This document shows, piece by piece, positions 22,533-33,780 of a DNA stretch of 35,113 nt. The notes below the pieces were generated by a model. That model worked only from the letters and a program-made list of their open reading frames with translations. It did not search any database and was not told the origin of the DNA. This DNA is from Clavulina sp. PMI_390 (taxonomy: Eukaryota; Basidiomycota; Agaricomycetes; Cantharellales; Hydnaceae), in the NCBI GenBank assembly GCA_015039315.1, contig WIDE01000040.1, forward strand, positions 237,467-272,579, in the 5' to 3' direction. The translations under genes and the position numbers were made by a program. Numbering within the stretch: the first letter of the stretch is position 1; each line of letters opens with the position of its first letter.

Positions 22533-23072
22533 NNNNNNNNNNNNNNNNNNNNNNNNNNNNNNNNNNNNNNNNNNNNNNNNNNNNNNNNNNNNNNNNNNNN
22601 NNNNNNNNNNNNNNNNNNNNNNNNNNNNNNNNNNNNNNNNNNNNNNNNNNNNNNNNNNNNNNNNNNNNNNNNNNNNNNNNNNNNNNNNNNNNNNNNNNNN
22701 NNNNNNNNNNNNNNNNNNNNNNNNNNNNNNNNNNNNNNNNNNNNNNNNNNNNNNNNNNNNNNNNNNNNNNNNNNNNNNNNNNNNNNNNNNNNNNNNNNNN
22801 NNNNNNNNNNNNNNNNNNNNNNNNNNNNNNNNNNNNNNNNNNNNNNNNNNNNNNNNNNNNNNNNNNNNNNNNNNNNNNNNNNNNNNNNNNNNNNNNNNNN
22901 NNNNNNNNNNNNNNNNNNNNNNNNNNNNNNNNNNNNNNNNNNNNNNNNNNNNNNNNNNNNNNNNNNNNNNNNNNNNNNNNNNNNNNNNNNNNNNNNNNNN
23001 NNNNNNNNNNNNNNNNNNNNNNNNNNNNNNNNNNNNNNNNNNNNNNNNNNNNNNNNNNNNNNNNNNNNNNNN
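22533..23072. other. Assembly gap, 540 N
   Basis: The run of N starts inside a repeat copy and ends in CpG-rich unique-looking DNA. Open frames that cross it are artefacts. The gap length may be an estimate. Confidence 0.99.
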
Positions 23073-23611
23073 ATGGTTGCGGCCTCGCTATATGCAATGC
23101 GTTATCTATGCTCGCCGCGATCGCCCTTCCATGAATTCATCGCGACCTAGTCCCCCCGCTTCGGATGAATTTCACCTTCACTACGCAATCAGCCACACCC
23201 CCGCACTCAAAAGCAAAGCAAAAAAACGCGTCATCCTCCCTTCTCGCGCTCGGAGATATCGCGAGCAGCGAGCTTTGTTCGGTCACAGGGCCCACTACTT
23301 CTTCGCTTGGATGGATCTTGATAATAGCTTCGCTTCGAGCCATATTTGGCTTTGAGCGCTTCGCGTATATGCGTTTTGATTTGCGCGCTTCGGTGAGCTC
23401 ATTGACGCTAGGGTGCATGTGGGGGTGGCGTAGCAAGAGGGCCGAGAGATCGAAATCGCATAAGTAGGGCTACACTCTCGGACCCTCGATCGCTCTCCCT
23501 CTTCCACCCCAGACTGGCCCATACCTGCCGGAGTTCTGTCGCCGACCAGACGCTTGGTGCTGAGATAGCATCGCGGGCTCTGTCTACTGCAGTACACAAG
23601 CATCGAAAGAC
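23073..23611 (+). other. CpG-rich region upstream of a small gene
   Basis: No gene is recognised. The base composition changes sharply from the AT-rich repeat before the gap to GC- and CpG-rich DNA here. Overlapping short open frames on both strands resemble nothing known. It probably includes the promoter and leader of the gene at 23612. Confidence 0.4.
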
Positions 23612-24242
23612 ATGTGGCCGTTTGGGAGACCAAAACAGCACGTAGCTCCCCAACTTTGTGAGTGATTTCGCTTATCGCTCTCCGTCTTCTCCCGAAGCCT
23701 TCTCGTTCAGTCTCCTGGTCCTCAATTGCGCTCTTTTCCTCCACATCTGCTGTAGCGGTAGCAGAGCAGCTCATGGCTCAACTCACACGTTGGGAGAAGA
23801 GCCACTACTCGCGATACTGTCACTGGGTGAGCAAGGGTGGTTATTCTACTTTGTAGATTGCACTGCGCTTTGACACCTCGATTCATCTTCCTCAATTTAT
23901 CTGTTCGCTGGTCGATAGGAAATCTGGCAGGAGCAGGATCAGAACGGCGCCAGCTTCTACTGTGGCGAGCTAGGAAGTAAGCCTCATATTGCTCACGTGT
24001 GTCTTTGGCTGATTCCTCTATCCATACATACATACATTCATTCGACACCTCCATCTCCTCTTCCACCGCCTGCTACGTCTTTGGCAAAATCGGCCCATGA
24101 ACATACTGACCAATCGGAAGTCACGGCGAACGGGTCCGCCACGCGTGGCTCGCCCTTCAAAGCGACGGCGCCCACGCGAGAGATGGTGCAAATGCTTCTT
24201 GCAGAGCAAGGCCTCAAAGCACTCGGCTTGATCCCCGAGTGA
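23612..24242 (+). CDS. Small unrecognised protein, 4 exons, 98 aa
   Basis: Proposed exons are 23612-23657, 23756-23826, 23919-23976 and 24121-24242, totalling 297 nt in one continuous frame. Donors are GTGAGT, GTGAGC and GTAAGC; the first two acceptors are TGTAG and GATAG. The third intron ends in CGGAAG with an ideal branch site TACTGAC 10 bp before it. The product begins MWPFGRPKQHVAPQL, has a polar aromatic middle (WEKSHYSRYCHWEIWQEQDQ) and ends REMVQMLLAEQGLKALGLIPE. There is no signal peptide and no membrane segment, and I know no family with this pattern. Each exon is too short to stand out alone, so the evidence is the agreement of three introns with phase and consensus. It lies in the same CpG-rich block as the intact glycosyltransferase and is oriented with it. 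Confidence 0.55.
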
Positions 24243-25562
24243 GTGAGGCTTGGCGCGCGCCGCTACATGTGCTGCACACGAGCGAATACAGATGAGCACA
24301 AGGGCCTCCGAGGGTTGTAGTCACTTTGCTCGGAGTGGCTCGACCTCCGGGGCTTTACGTGCTCGTCACCCGGTCTCGATGCACGTCGCTCTCGTCCGGA
24401 TGGACCGCCCACAACATCTCGCTCGCTCATTCCTACCCTTTCTGCTTTGCTGATTATGTTCCTTCGCTCCCATCGCTTGCTGTTCTTATCAATGGACCTT
24501 TGTTATGTGTAGCTGCTGCAATTCCAACCTCTCGCTCTCCAGCCCTCTCCTCCATCGCTCCGTATCATCTTGAACGCTTCACTCCACCTTATCTTCGTCG
24601 CTTGCTGCACATCCATATTTATCTTTACCACCGCTGACACTTTCCCATGATTATCATCGGTTAGGTTACTCCCACTGTATCACTAGTTGTCGAGTACTGT
24701 TCCGCTCCGAAATTTGCATTCCATCATCTTGGTTCTTCCTTGTCGGAGTGCAGAGCGTGTGCTTTATGCGGAAACCCCACGAGCTATGAGTCATTACTTG
24801 AGATTGAGGTCCAACGCGTGGGACTACACTCGAAAAAAACAGAAAGAATCATGCGAAAGCGAGAGTTTGGGAGAGCCACTCGTGGCATGGGATGACCGAT
24901 GACGTGCTGCGACGGATCAAGGCGGGGTGGGTTCGCATCCACTCTGATAACGTTACTTCCGTCGATGAGACAGTTTGTTCCCATCTTGTCGCTGTCAAAC
25001 TGTGGTGGTGTGCTGAATGATGAACATGATGAAGATAGGAAAGAAGGGACGCGGGCTCGGAGAAAGGCTGGCTGGCTGTTGAGACAGGAGATGCTTCCTT
25101 CTCTCATCCATTCACTCGGGGCGTCTCTGATGGTGCCACACACCCAAAATGTTGTTCGGGTCCCCGGTGCCTCACGAGCACGTGACACGCTGTTTTTTCT
25201 ACGATTTTCGTTGCTGCCTGCCGTCGCCTTGGCGTTGCAGGCACACACAGGCACAGTAGTACCATATATAGATGCGACAGTGATGCTGCACATACACCGA
25301 CCCGTGCGATACGCGCCCAGGCTTTCACCGAGGAACGTGAGCAAATTGGAGTAAATTGCACCCGCTGAATATTGATCGAGGCCCCATTCAGTTTACGGCC
25401 TGTCTCGTTTGAATTGAGTTCCATTTAGCGAAAACATTAATACGCCGACTCTGTTTCTCCCCCTCCCACTTCATCAAATCCCCTGACCTTGTCCTCGACC
25501 TCGACGACCGCAACTGAGGCGTGTAGACGCGATAGTGCGATTAGTACACGGACGACTGTGCC
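24243..25562. other. CpG-rich intergenic region before the intact GT18-like gene
   Basis: Open frames of 151 codons (plus, 24899-25354) and 186 codons (minus, 24784-25344) overlap each other and resemble no family, so neither is called. A TATATAG lies at about 25265-25271, nearly 300 bp before the start at 25563. CT-rich tracts (CTCCCCCTCCCAC) occur about 100 bp before that start, as in many fungal promoters. Confidence 0.45.
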
Positions 25563-28374
25563 ATGGCGCCCCAGCAACGGATACCGACGACACTGTGAGC
25601 TTGCTTCCCGGCCCGACTAGCGCCCTTGTGTTGCTCCTGAAACTGACCTGTCATGCCACTCACAGTCGCCAAGTCCTATCGAACCGACGCATCGTGCTCG
25701 TCCTAGTGTTCTCATTCGCCGTCGTCGTTATCTTCCTCGGCAGTCCTACTCGCTCCTTTTACTCTGACGATGGCGACGATATATGTGCGACAGACGGCAC
25801 AGAGTGTTGGGCAGCACCACCAAAATCTTTCGGCAACTTTGCAGCAGGTCTCGCGAGTCCTTACTGGAGGCTAGGGATACGCTCGCAGCCTAAATCGCCC
25901 AAGATACTCTCCTCAAAACCACAATCACCCCTCCGTCAAGCCGTGTTTCCTCCCTCTCGTCGACCAGCGAACCAAAAAGCGTCGTCGTGGCTCGAGCAGA
26001 ACAATCGCAACCTCAAAGCATTGTTCCGGTGTATCGAGTATAACAACTGCAAGGAAAACCAGTCCAAGGGTGAGCTCGTCTGTTCCATCTATGCTCCTCC
26101 TTATCGCCTTCTTGGACATGCTCCACTCTATTCATTCTTCCCTATTCATCCTCGACACACATGCTTCGTGCTCACTCACGTCACCAATATCTTGCGCGTT
26201 AGTTGTCATCCTCAATTCATACCAGTTCGTCTCAGCACTTGATGGCGCGACAAACGACGAGGCTATATGGTAAGTGGTCCCGCGAATGCCGTGCCCGATA
26301 CACCCCTGCCCGATGTCTGATTCCTCTTCCACGTATATCCAGGGCAACATCAATTGTGAGCTTATCTCTTTCTTCTGGGACGTCCCTTACGACGTAGACT
26401 GGATTACTGATCGTTCTATTCATTGTGTGGGATGCGCGCGCAGACACTCGGCCTCAAGAACCTCGGATACACGTACCTGTTTGCAAAAGAACTTGATCGT
26501 GCAATCCAGTTGTACGTCTTTGAGCTTCCTTTATCTGTCCATCCTATACGTTGTGTAACTCACCTCGCTCGCCACTCGTTCTATTGTCGGCGCCATCTTT
26601 CCGTTTGCACTCTCACACACGCTCACTGCTTCCATCGCAAATCTCCTCGCGCACTTCATCGTGAAAAAAAAAAATGGATTCCCCGACACGTTCGCCATTC
26701 ACGTACTCCGCATCACACGCCAATCTCGAATGTCAACCGTGTCACTCAGCTATCAGCTATTCCCAGACCTCGTCGTAGCCATCCTAATGGAACAAGACAA
26801 CGTCATCTCCTGCTTCAACGACAAAGTCGGATGCGTCAAGTCCAAAGAGAACCTCGATGGCCTACCGATATGGAAGCTTTTCTCATTCTACTGGTGGGCC
26901 GACTCGTCGCATCCGATATCGCCCCGCTGGACGCTCTCGCCTCACAACTATACGATGGAGAATGCGAGTAATAAGAATCACTACTTGGGGTATAGTGTGG
27001 AGCCTGCACGAGCTGGGTGCGCGCTTGTACGAGCTGCGAGGAAGAAGGAGGCCCAGGCCAAGGCTAAGGCTGTAAAGGGCGTCAAGGTTGCAAAAGAGGT
27101 AGAGAAGGGGACGGGCGACGCTGATGCAAAGCCGGTAGAGGGGAAGGAGAGGGCTGAAGCGGAGTTGGTACCGTACGCCTACCTCATGGCGAAGCACGCG
27201 CACCACTTCGCGCCAGGTGGGCTACGCGGATGGGACCCAGCGACGTTCGAGCAGGTCGCCAAGGAGGCAGGCATTACCTTTGTTGCAGGCGTCGTGGATT
27301 CGGATGAACGCGTTACAATATCGCCAAATGTTGTGGAGAACCGGGGTGCGATGGAGCGTAAAGTGTTTGTGGAGACGCTGGCGGAAGCAAGTGTGGCGAT
27401 TGGGATGGGCCAGCCATTCGCGTGAGTGTTTCGTCCTCCTTTTTGATATGACTGTCTCTTGTCTTGTCTTTTCTTTTTCTCCTCTCTGGCGCAACCTACT
27501 CTTGTGTTCTTTTCGGCCGTTCGCTGGGCCCATTTTGGCATGCTTTGTGATCTCGATCTCATCATGTGCGGCGCTCGAGGACCTCATTTCGCGGCTTTCT
27601 TACGCGCGATCCTCGGTCGTCTGCCTCTTTGGCGCTGTCGTCGGTCGTGATGGGAACGTCATAAACTCACCTGGATCCTTACGCCTCCATTGTTTCCCCT
27701 TTATTAACAGATCTGCAACACCGTACGAAGCTTTGTGTCTTGGGGTGCCGTTCATCAACCCCATCTGGAACGTAAGTTGACTTCCTGTCGCTCCTCGGTG
27801 TAGATGCCATTCTTGAGTGCTGACTCTTTCTTGGCATGTCTATCCTTTTGCCTTCTCTCCGGACTCGCCCCTCCACAATCACCAATCATCTCTTTACCGC
27901 CCTCCTTTGCTATGGCACTCCGGGCAACTCATTCGCAGTGGGACAGAACCAATCCATCGGACCGCGCCAAATGGGAAGTCCAGCACGGCCTACTCAAGTT
28001 CCTTGATCCACCATATGTCTACAACGTCTTCAAGGACGACACTGCGGGGCTCATCAAAGCGATCAAAGCCGCAGTTGCAAATCCGATCGATCATCACGTA
28101 CCCGAGGCAATGTCAATGCGGAGTGTTGAGGTGCGGCTGGACAAAATGCTACAGACTAACTGGTACATTGAAGCATTAGAGCTGTTAGCGGAGAGGTTTG
28201 AAGAAGGGAAGGGTCCAGTGAGTTATCTTGTTCTCTTATCATTATGTGATGTGCCGCACCGCTTCTGTTGTGAAACTTCAGTGCCGGCCAATGTTGGAAC
28301 ATCAAGCTGATTATACCGTTCCTTATACCATTTTGCTATGTAGTTCTGGCGGATGTGAGCTTTGCCATTTCTAG
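25563..28374 (+). CDS. GT18-like glycosyltransferase C (intact, 9 exons, 562 aa), probable Golgi type II membrane enzyme
   Basis: Exons are 25563-25594, 25666-26069, 26203-26269, 26343-26355 (13-nt microexon), 26444-26511, 26750-27421, 27711-27771, 27939-28217 and 28282-28374; the 1689 nt keep one frame. A short cytosolic tail (MAPQQRIPTTL) precedes a signal anchor at about 20-36 (IVLVLVFSFAVVVIFL), then a stem and the catalytic region. Motifs are LGLKNLGYTYLFA, ISCFNDKVGCV, WKLFSFYWW, WTLSPHNYT, YLGYSVEP, TPYEALCLGVPFINP (421-435) and DPPYVYNVFKDD (462-473). These correspond in order to the UDP-GlcNAc-binding half of GT18 (MGAT5-type) enzymes, so transfer of GlcNAc to mannose of N-glycans is the family role; the fungal substrate is inferred. 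A Lys/Ala/Glu-rich insert (about 282-334) is absent from copies A and B. The last exon and the 238- and 289-nt introns are the least certain parts. Confidence 0.75.
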
Positions 28375-28828
28375 CTCCCAGTGTCTTGCACACCAGTGCG
28401 CTCAGTCCCATTCAAGGTGGTAGCTTTGTTTGCTTCCACTTTCCCAATCTATTCTCTCATTGTTGCTTGGGAATGGACTTTCTTTATGTTACGTTTTGAT
28501 GTCCATCATCTGCTTCTATGCTACCCCTACCACTGTCTTGCCTACTTCAACTTCAATTTTTGGTGACAATAGAGTTATTCTTGTTTTGCTTGGCCATTAG
28601 AATGGATATATACAATCTAATACTATGTGTGATTGAATTCAATTGACGCGCCAGATTGGTTGAGATGATGTGAATGCCACAGATTGTAGGCAAAGGAACT
28701 TTGGAGAGGTCAGGAACTTCATATGGGGGCAAGGATGAGAATATTGCGCATCAACAACAGTGAGGTAGCAAGTGCTATGATTACAATGATCAAGAGCATG
28801 AAAACAGACAGAAAATAATGACAATGAG

Positions 28829-28914
28829 CTTACTAAACATGTAAACAAACAAACAAGCAGCCAACAATCAGTCAAACAGGAAGAGGCAAATGAATCTATA
28901 GATAGTTGGACAGA
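28829..28914 (+). repeat. Inverted repeat arm, left (86 bp)
   Basis: Its reverse complement matches 29744-29829 with about three mismatches. The shared core includes AGATTCATTTGCCTCTTCCT and GACTGATTGTTGGCTGCTTG on the other strand. The arms are separated by 829 bp. Confidence 0.85.
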
Positions 28915-29674
28915 TGCATCAAGAAACTACTTTATGCTCAATATTGCTTGATATTGCTCAGTTGAGCTATCAAGCCATCAACCCATCCCAAAAGGTGTTC
29001 ACAACTGATTCTATTAAGCTATTGAGCTTAGCACATTCTGCAGCTTTGTGGCTCTGCATCTTGTTCAGCTCAATTAGTAGATTGATATATGGGTTAAAAT
29101 ATTTATATTTCATTTGTTCCTATACAATGACAGCTAGCAAAATGCATGTAACAACATAGGGGAGAACCACAGAGAGATGATGCTTGATCTGGAATACAAG
29201 TTATTAGAGCAGCAAAGTTACATACTGTAAACACAAACCCAATTTCACTTCCAATACCATCAAGAGATAGAGTGCAGCTGTGGAATGTGTTGGAGCTCCT
29301 GGACAACCAATTGGCGGTGCTTAGGGACACAGAAATCAAGGAAAATTAACAACAAGCTTGAGAGCAAGATGTATATAAAACAATCACCTTTTGAAAGACA
29401 TAGACTGTAACACCAAAGCTAAGAAAAATCAATGGGCTGGAGATCCCTAGGTGTTGGACAGAGAAGACTTGTGGCATTTAGTTCACTTCTGATAAAGCAA
29501 ATGCTCAAATAGGCCATCTGAATGTTCAAATGGAACTTTTTCATGCCACAATTGTATTGAACAGGTCATGTGCCAGGCATGGCTGGCAAGTTGACAGTTG
29601 TTTGTCCCTTCCTTTTCCCTTTCTCTTTCTTTCTTTCACCACTTTTTTTTTGTTTGGTCACTTGTTTGGCTGGG

Positions 29675-29704
29675 TGGTTGGTTGGTTGGTTGGTTGGTTG
29701 GTTG
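29675..29704 (+). repeat. (GGTT)n microsatellite
   Basis: About seven perfect GGTT units. It lies between the two arms of the inverted repeat, close to the right arm. Confidence 0.95.
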
Positions 29705-29743
29705 ATTATCTCCCTGTTCATCCACTCTGTATATCTGTATCTA

Positions 29744-29829
29744 TCTGCTCAACTATCTATAGATTCATTTGCCTCTTCCTGTTTGACTGATTGTTGGCTG
29801 CTTGTTTGTTTGTTTACATGATTAGTAAG
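29744..29829 (-). repeat. Inverted repeat arm, right (86 bp)
   Basis: Near-perfect reverse complement of 28829-28914. Beyond it, the match fades after TTAGTAAG. Confidence 0.85.
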
Positions 29830-29930
29830 TTGTGTATTTGTTGACTAATGTCTATATTTATTCATCTGTCTATTGGTTTGTTTGGTGTTCTCTTCCTTTT
29901 CTCTCTCCCTCGGTATTTGTTTGGCTGCTT

Positions 29931-29994
29931 GTTTGGTTGTTTGGTTGTTTGGTTGTTTGGTTGTTTGGCTGTTTGACTGTTTGGCTGTTTGTTG
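29931..29994 (+). repeat. (GTTTGGTT)n minisatellite, 8-bp unit
   Basis: Eight consecutive 8-bp units; the first four are GTTTGGTT and later ones drift to GTTTGGCT and GTTTGACT. The hydrophobic open frames across it are a by-product. Confidence 0.95.
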
Positions 29995-30010
29995 CTTTTG
30001 TTGTTTGTTT

Positions 30011-32430
30011 ATTTGTTTGCTTGTTTGTTTGTCTGGCTCCTTGTTTATATGGTCATCTTGGTGTGTAATTGTTAGGGTATACCCTGGCTTCCTGTATCCA
30101 GTATAGCTACACTCTACTATGGATAATGAAATGTATTCTGTCACATCAATGCTTCACATGTTATCAAATAGTGTGAGAAGAAGCCACATCAAAGGGATGT
30201 GGGAGACACTATCACACAGTGAACAACTGCCAGTCTGGCTGCTTACAGCCATTTTCCATGTCTTTTTACAGTCCTTTTAAACAAAGCTACTTAGGAGATT
30301 GATGTAAATGATCAGATGAGTAGGTACAGAGTGATGTGGACATCAGTACAGCTACTTATGTGACCCCCTTGGTTGACCACAAAGAAGTTTTGTATCTGCA
30401 GTTTTTCTGTGCTTGACTGGTGTCATATAACATTATTATCAATTCTCCATCATTTGATTCACCTGAAACACATTGGAGAGCAAGGAAATTGATTGACAAA
30501 ACACGCTATAAACAAGCACAAACAATACACTGGATCTGTAGGAGATATGGCACACAGATGAACTTGGTTCTTGGTGTGTTCAAGAGTTGTGGTTCTACTC
30601 AGTGGAGGCAATACTCCAGAAGTGAAAAGGAAATGAAGGGAGACCAATAAGGAACTCTGACTGAAGACTAATCTGACTTGTTCTGTCCTGGCTGAGGCAG
30701 ACACCTAGCTGTCCTGTGGGCAATCACTCTTGGATCCCACCAGCTATGCTGCTCACAACCCAAGGCACAGACAACAAGCTCTGCTTGGTCTTGAGCTTCT
30801 GAGGTCACTCAGGGTCTTCACTCACACCTGACACTAAGAGGCTGAGAAGAGGGGGAAATAGATGATATTAAGGATGAGAATGGATGGAGACACAATAGTT
30901 CCTCTGGGATCTGATCTAATCTGAAGGGGGAACCTTGCTTTTTTCTCTCACTATTGTCTACTCATGAGCTATATATATACCTGAACAGAACAAAAGAGTA
31001 ACCAAGAACAAAAGAGGGGCAAAGAACAAAGGAGAAAGTGCAGAACAAAAGGCAAGATCTGGGGTGCTAAACATTTGACAGGGCAAAGAAGGAAGAAGGT
31101 GTCAGGCAACTTGAACACTCAGGGCTGGTCTTCTCCACTCAACCACCCTGTTCAAACATGATCCTGTCAGCCTTGGGTCCAGACTCTCTGGTCTAGGCCT
31201 GAACATGATCATGCTCACCTGCTCCTCTACAACATATACTGGAATTCTGAAATCTTCAGCCAAATATGGTACTAGAGATGTGGATTGATGGAAGAAGTAT
31301 TAGATTTGAGCAACAAATATGGCAATGTGCCACAAGAAATAGAACCAGAGCAATGGAATCTTCTTCTTACCTCACTTCATTGAATAGCTATCCACCCTCT
31401 CCAATTCTACACACTTCTATGAGCTCCAGCATTGTAGAAAACGCTTAGAAAATGTGTTCATTAACCAAATATGCTACTTTTGGTGCCAAAACTGCAGATA
31501 TCAAGGCCATCACCTAACAGTGACTTTTGTTACTCCCATATATCAACCTCAAATGTGTAACTTTGGGGAGGCTTCATAAGAATCACAACACACTGACCAT
31601 AAAGAATTTAGAGATTGGCTGGGATGATGCATTCAAGGTTTATTGTGGTATCAAGACAGCCAGAAGTGACAAATTTTCATCAATGATATTTTACCAACCC
31701 AACTCCAACCCTGAGATGGGAATTGCATTCCAACTTCAGTACCTACATCACTGCAGATGCGGTTTCAGAATATGCATACAGTGGTCCAAACTAATATTGC
31801 TGGATGTATTCTGCTATGCTGAAGCCTCTGAATGTGTGCAAAGTGGGAGGGGGCAGGTTGGGGTACAGTGTGATGAAAGAAACACTGGATTATGTTGCTG
31901 TAGATTTGCTTCTATGTGGCCAATCTACTACTTTGATTCAAAAATGGCACATTCCACACATTTCCTATTCCTCAGTATTCTTTCTTGGTGCAGAAAGGGG
32001 GGACCTAGGGTGACCATAAGAGCCAGCCTACCAGCCATTGGCACCATCCTGTAACTCTTCTAAACATCCCAGTAGCATGATTACAATGACAAATATCTTA
32101 TCATATCAGAAATTCCATCACATGAGGGCTGCTTGAATATAGAATTGGCCATTCACTCAGGTTCAGAGCCACTAGTGATTTCATCACCCATCTGCAGGAT
32201 TTCCCAATTTTTCTTCACACAGCAGTCTTTTGCAGATCACAGAAGTGCTAAATATGCCCACTCCATGCTTCTAGCTAGGACTGGAGATTTTATTCATTTG
32301 TTGCTATTTGTTTACCACAAATTCTGCTGTCTCTGTAGCACACTCTGAGCATGTTCTATCCTAAATGACCATAGAGAATATGACATAGAACACTCCTAGT
32401 AGTCTATCTAAGTCCCCTTTCCACCATCAG
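30011..32430. other. CpG-poor region without recognised genes
   Basis: A TATATATA stretch near 30971-30980 is followed by a purine-rich GAACAAAAG-like run (about 30985-31050), which may be a retroelement boundary. The longest frame (31527-32054, 175 codons) starts inside repeat-like DNA and has no recognisable motif, so it is not called as a gene. Confidence 0.5.
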
Positions 32431-32432
32431 TC

Positions 32433-33100
32433 ACCATGAGTGCTGATGTAATGTAGTGTTTGGGGTATATGGCTGTGCCTTTTGGTTGAAAAGCACAGCC
32501 ACACCCCTCATTTTGGCGTGCACTGGCTGAGTGTGAATATGTACAACAGAGAAATTTATTGTCCCATGAATATAGATACAGAAATCAATCCTAGCAGAGT
32601 GGGACTAATTTTTCAGGTGGTAATTCTGAGTGCTCATGGAAGGATCTGTGAAATGCTCAGAATTCAGTTGTGAGCATTCATACATTCCCCATGAGCATTC
32701 ATATATTCTCTTCACATAAATATATTCCTCTACATCCTCAGAACACCCTAGAGGAGTACATAAATCTTGCCATGAGTGCACATGAATGCCCCCACACTCA
32801 TTAATGAAAACCCCTATGAGTGCTGACAGAAAATCCTATAAGCACTCAGGCAAATCATCTAAGCGCTCAGGGAAAATCTTCTGAGTGCTCAGGGCAAATC
32901 CTCTGAGTGCTCAGGGCAAATCCTCTGAGTGCTCAAGGAAGGATTTATGAGCACTCATGGTACATTTTTTTGTCTACATTTAGCTAGAGTTCCCCCCATT
33001 TTCTCTAAGGATAATTATCTATACCCTTTAGTCTCTCCACTGCATCATTGAAGTAGCACTTTTTGATCTCCTTTTTTGGCTATGTATGAGCGCTCATAGT
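32433..33100. repeat. Cluster of TGAGTGCTCA-like imperfect palindromes, partly in 22-bp tandem array
   Basis: The motif TGAGYGCTCA or its halves recurs about ten times. At about 32860-32945 the unit CTCTGAGTGCTCAGGGCAAATC repeats at 22-bp spacing with decayed flanking units from about 32815. Further copies are at about 32627, 32947 (GAGCACTCA) and 33087 (TGAGCGCTCA, a perfect palindrome). It resembles a set of protein-binding sites or transposon subterminal repeats. Confidence 0.8.
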
Positions 33101-33479
33101 GGCTTTTTGAAGCATTCAAAAGATGTCATTTATTAGCACATGGGTACACATGTGCTAGAATATCACTTTGACCACTAATTCTGGGTGTATTTACATGCTT
33201 GAACATACTCCCAAAGCTATCCCCCCCCCAAAAAAAAATGCCACTCTAAGCACTTAGAGAAACTGAGTCCTCTCAATATACCAAAATAAGGTCAAAATGA
33301 CACCCTTGTGGGGTATGTTTGTATGTATTTGATTTTGGGTCAGGCTTATGCATGTTGATTGTTGATGCAAGGACACATAAGAGAGTCCTTGTATAAAGAC
33401 GATTTGAGATAGGCAGTGACTGTGTATGAAGTAGGAGACCTCTCTACTACCATGTCATCCCCCCTGTGTTTCTATCAGC

Positions 33480-33780
33480 AATTCACTGGTTTGTCTTTCC
33501 AGCTGCTGGTGCTAAACACAGTAAAGCCACACTAAAGCAAGTTCAGGTTCTGAAGATAACAGAGCTCAGTTGCTTGTGTGCAGGGGCTTGCCTGATGGAT
33601 ACAAGTCTATTCTTCAATTCAGCTGAGGCTACTGTATGTGATAGGGAGTAGTATTAAAGAGTTTACCTGGTGCTAATTGGCAATTAAAGGCTGTATAAGA
33701 GATCTCTAGAGATTTGGGATGGTGTGTTTTAGGAGGGATGGTTTGTGGTTTTGCTGCTTGGTTTGTAGATTGGGGGAAGA
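33480..33780 (-). repeat. Dispersed repeat copy 2, inverted relative to 6070-6360
   Basis: The reverse complement of this stretch aligns with 6070-6360. Shared pieces include CACTAAAGCAAGTTCAGG, CAATTCAGCTGA, TATGTGATAGGGAGTAG and TTGCTTGGTTTG on this strand. No terminal structure or coding region is seen. Confidence 0.6.

Larger units (their letters stand above)
28375..30010. other. CpG-poor gene-free region with inverted repeats and microsatellites
   Basis: CpG density drops abruptly behind the glycosyltransferase. Open frames here are low-complexity translations of GGTT and TTTGGTTG repeats or are short and unrecognised. The notable content is the 86-bp inverted repeat pair and the simple repeats listed separately. 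Confidence 0.6.

Noticed and set aside
22333..23355. Long open frames of 200-340 codons across 22.3-23.4 kb
   Set aside because: They consist mainly of N and exist only because the gap contains no stop codons.
24784..25354. Overlapping 151-codon and 186-codon frames on opposite strands
   Set aside because: Long frames are expected by chance in GC-rich DNA; there is no motif, no splice context, and they overlap the likely promoter of the gene at 25563.
29530..30144. Hydrophobic Val/Trp/Leu/Phe/Cys-rich frames that look like membrane proteins
   Set aside because: They are translations of GGTT and GTTTGGTT simple repeats, with similar low-complexity frames on both strands.
31527..32054. 175-codon frame in the right-hand repeat region
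   Set aside because: No recognisable domain, and the surrounding sequence is repeat-like and CpG-poor; it may be a decayed transposon piece but cannot be supported as a gene.
32815..32960. CRISPR-like pattern of short repeats with spacers
   Set aside because: The context is a eukaryotic nuclear genome, the spacing units are themselves repeats, and no cas-like genes are near; subterminal or binding-site repeats fit better.
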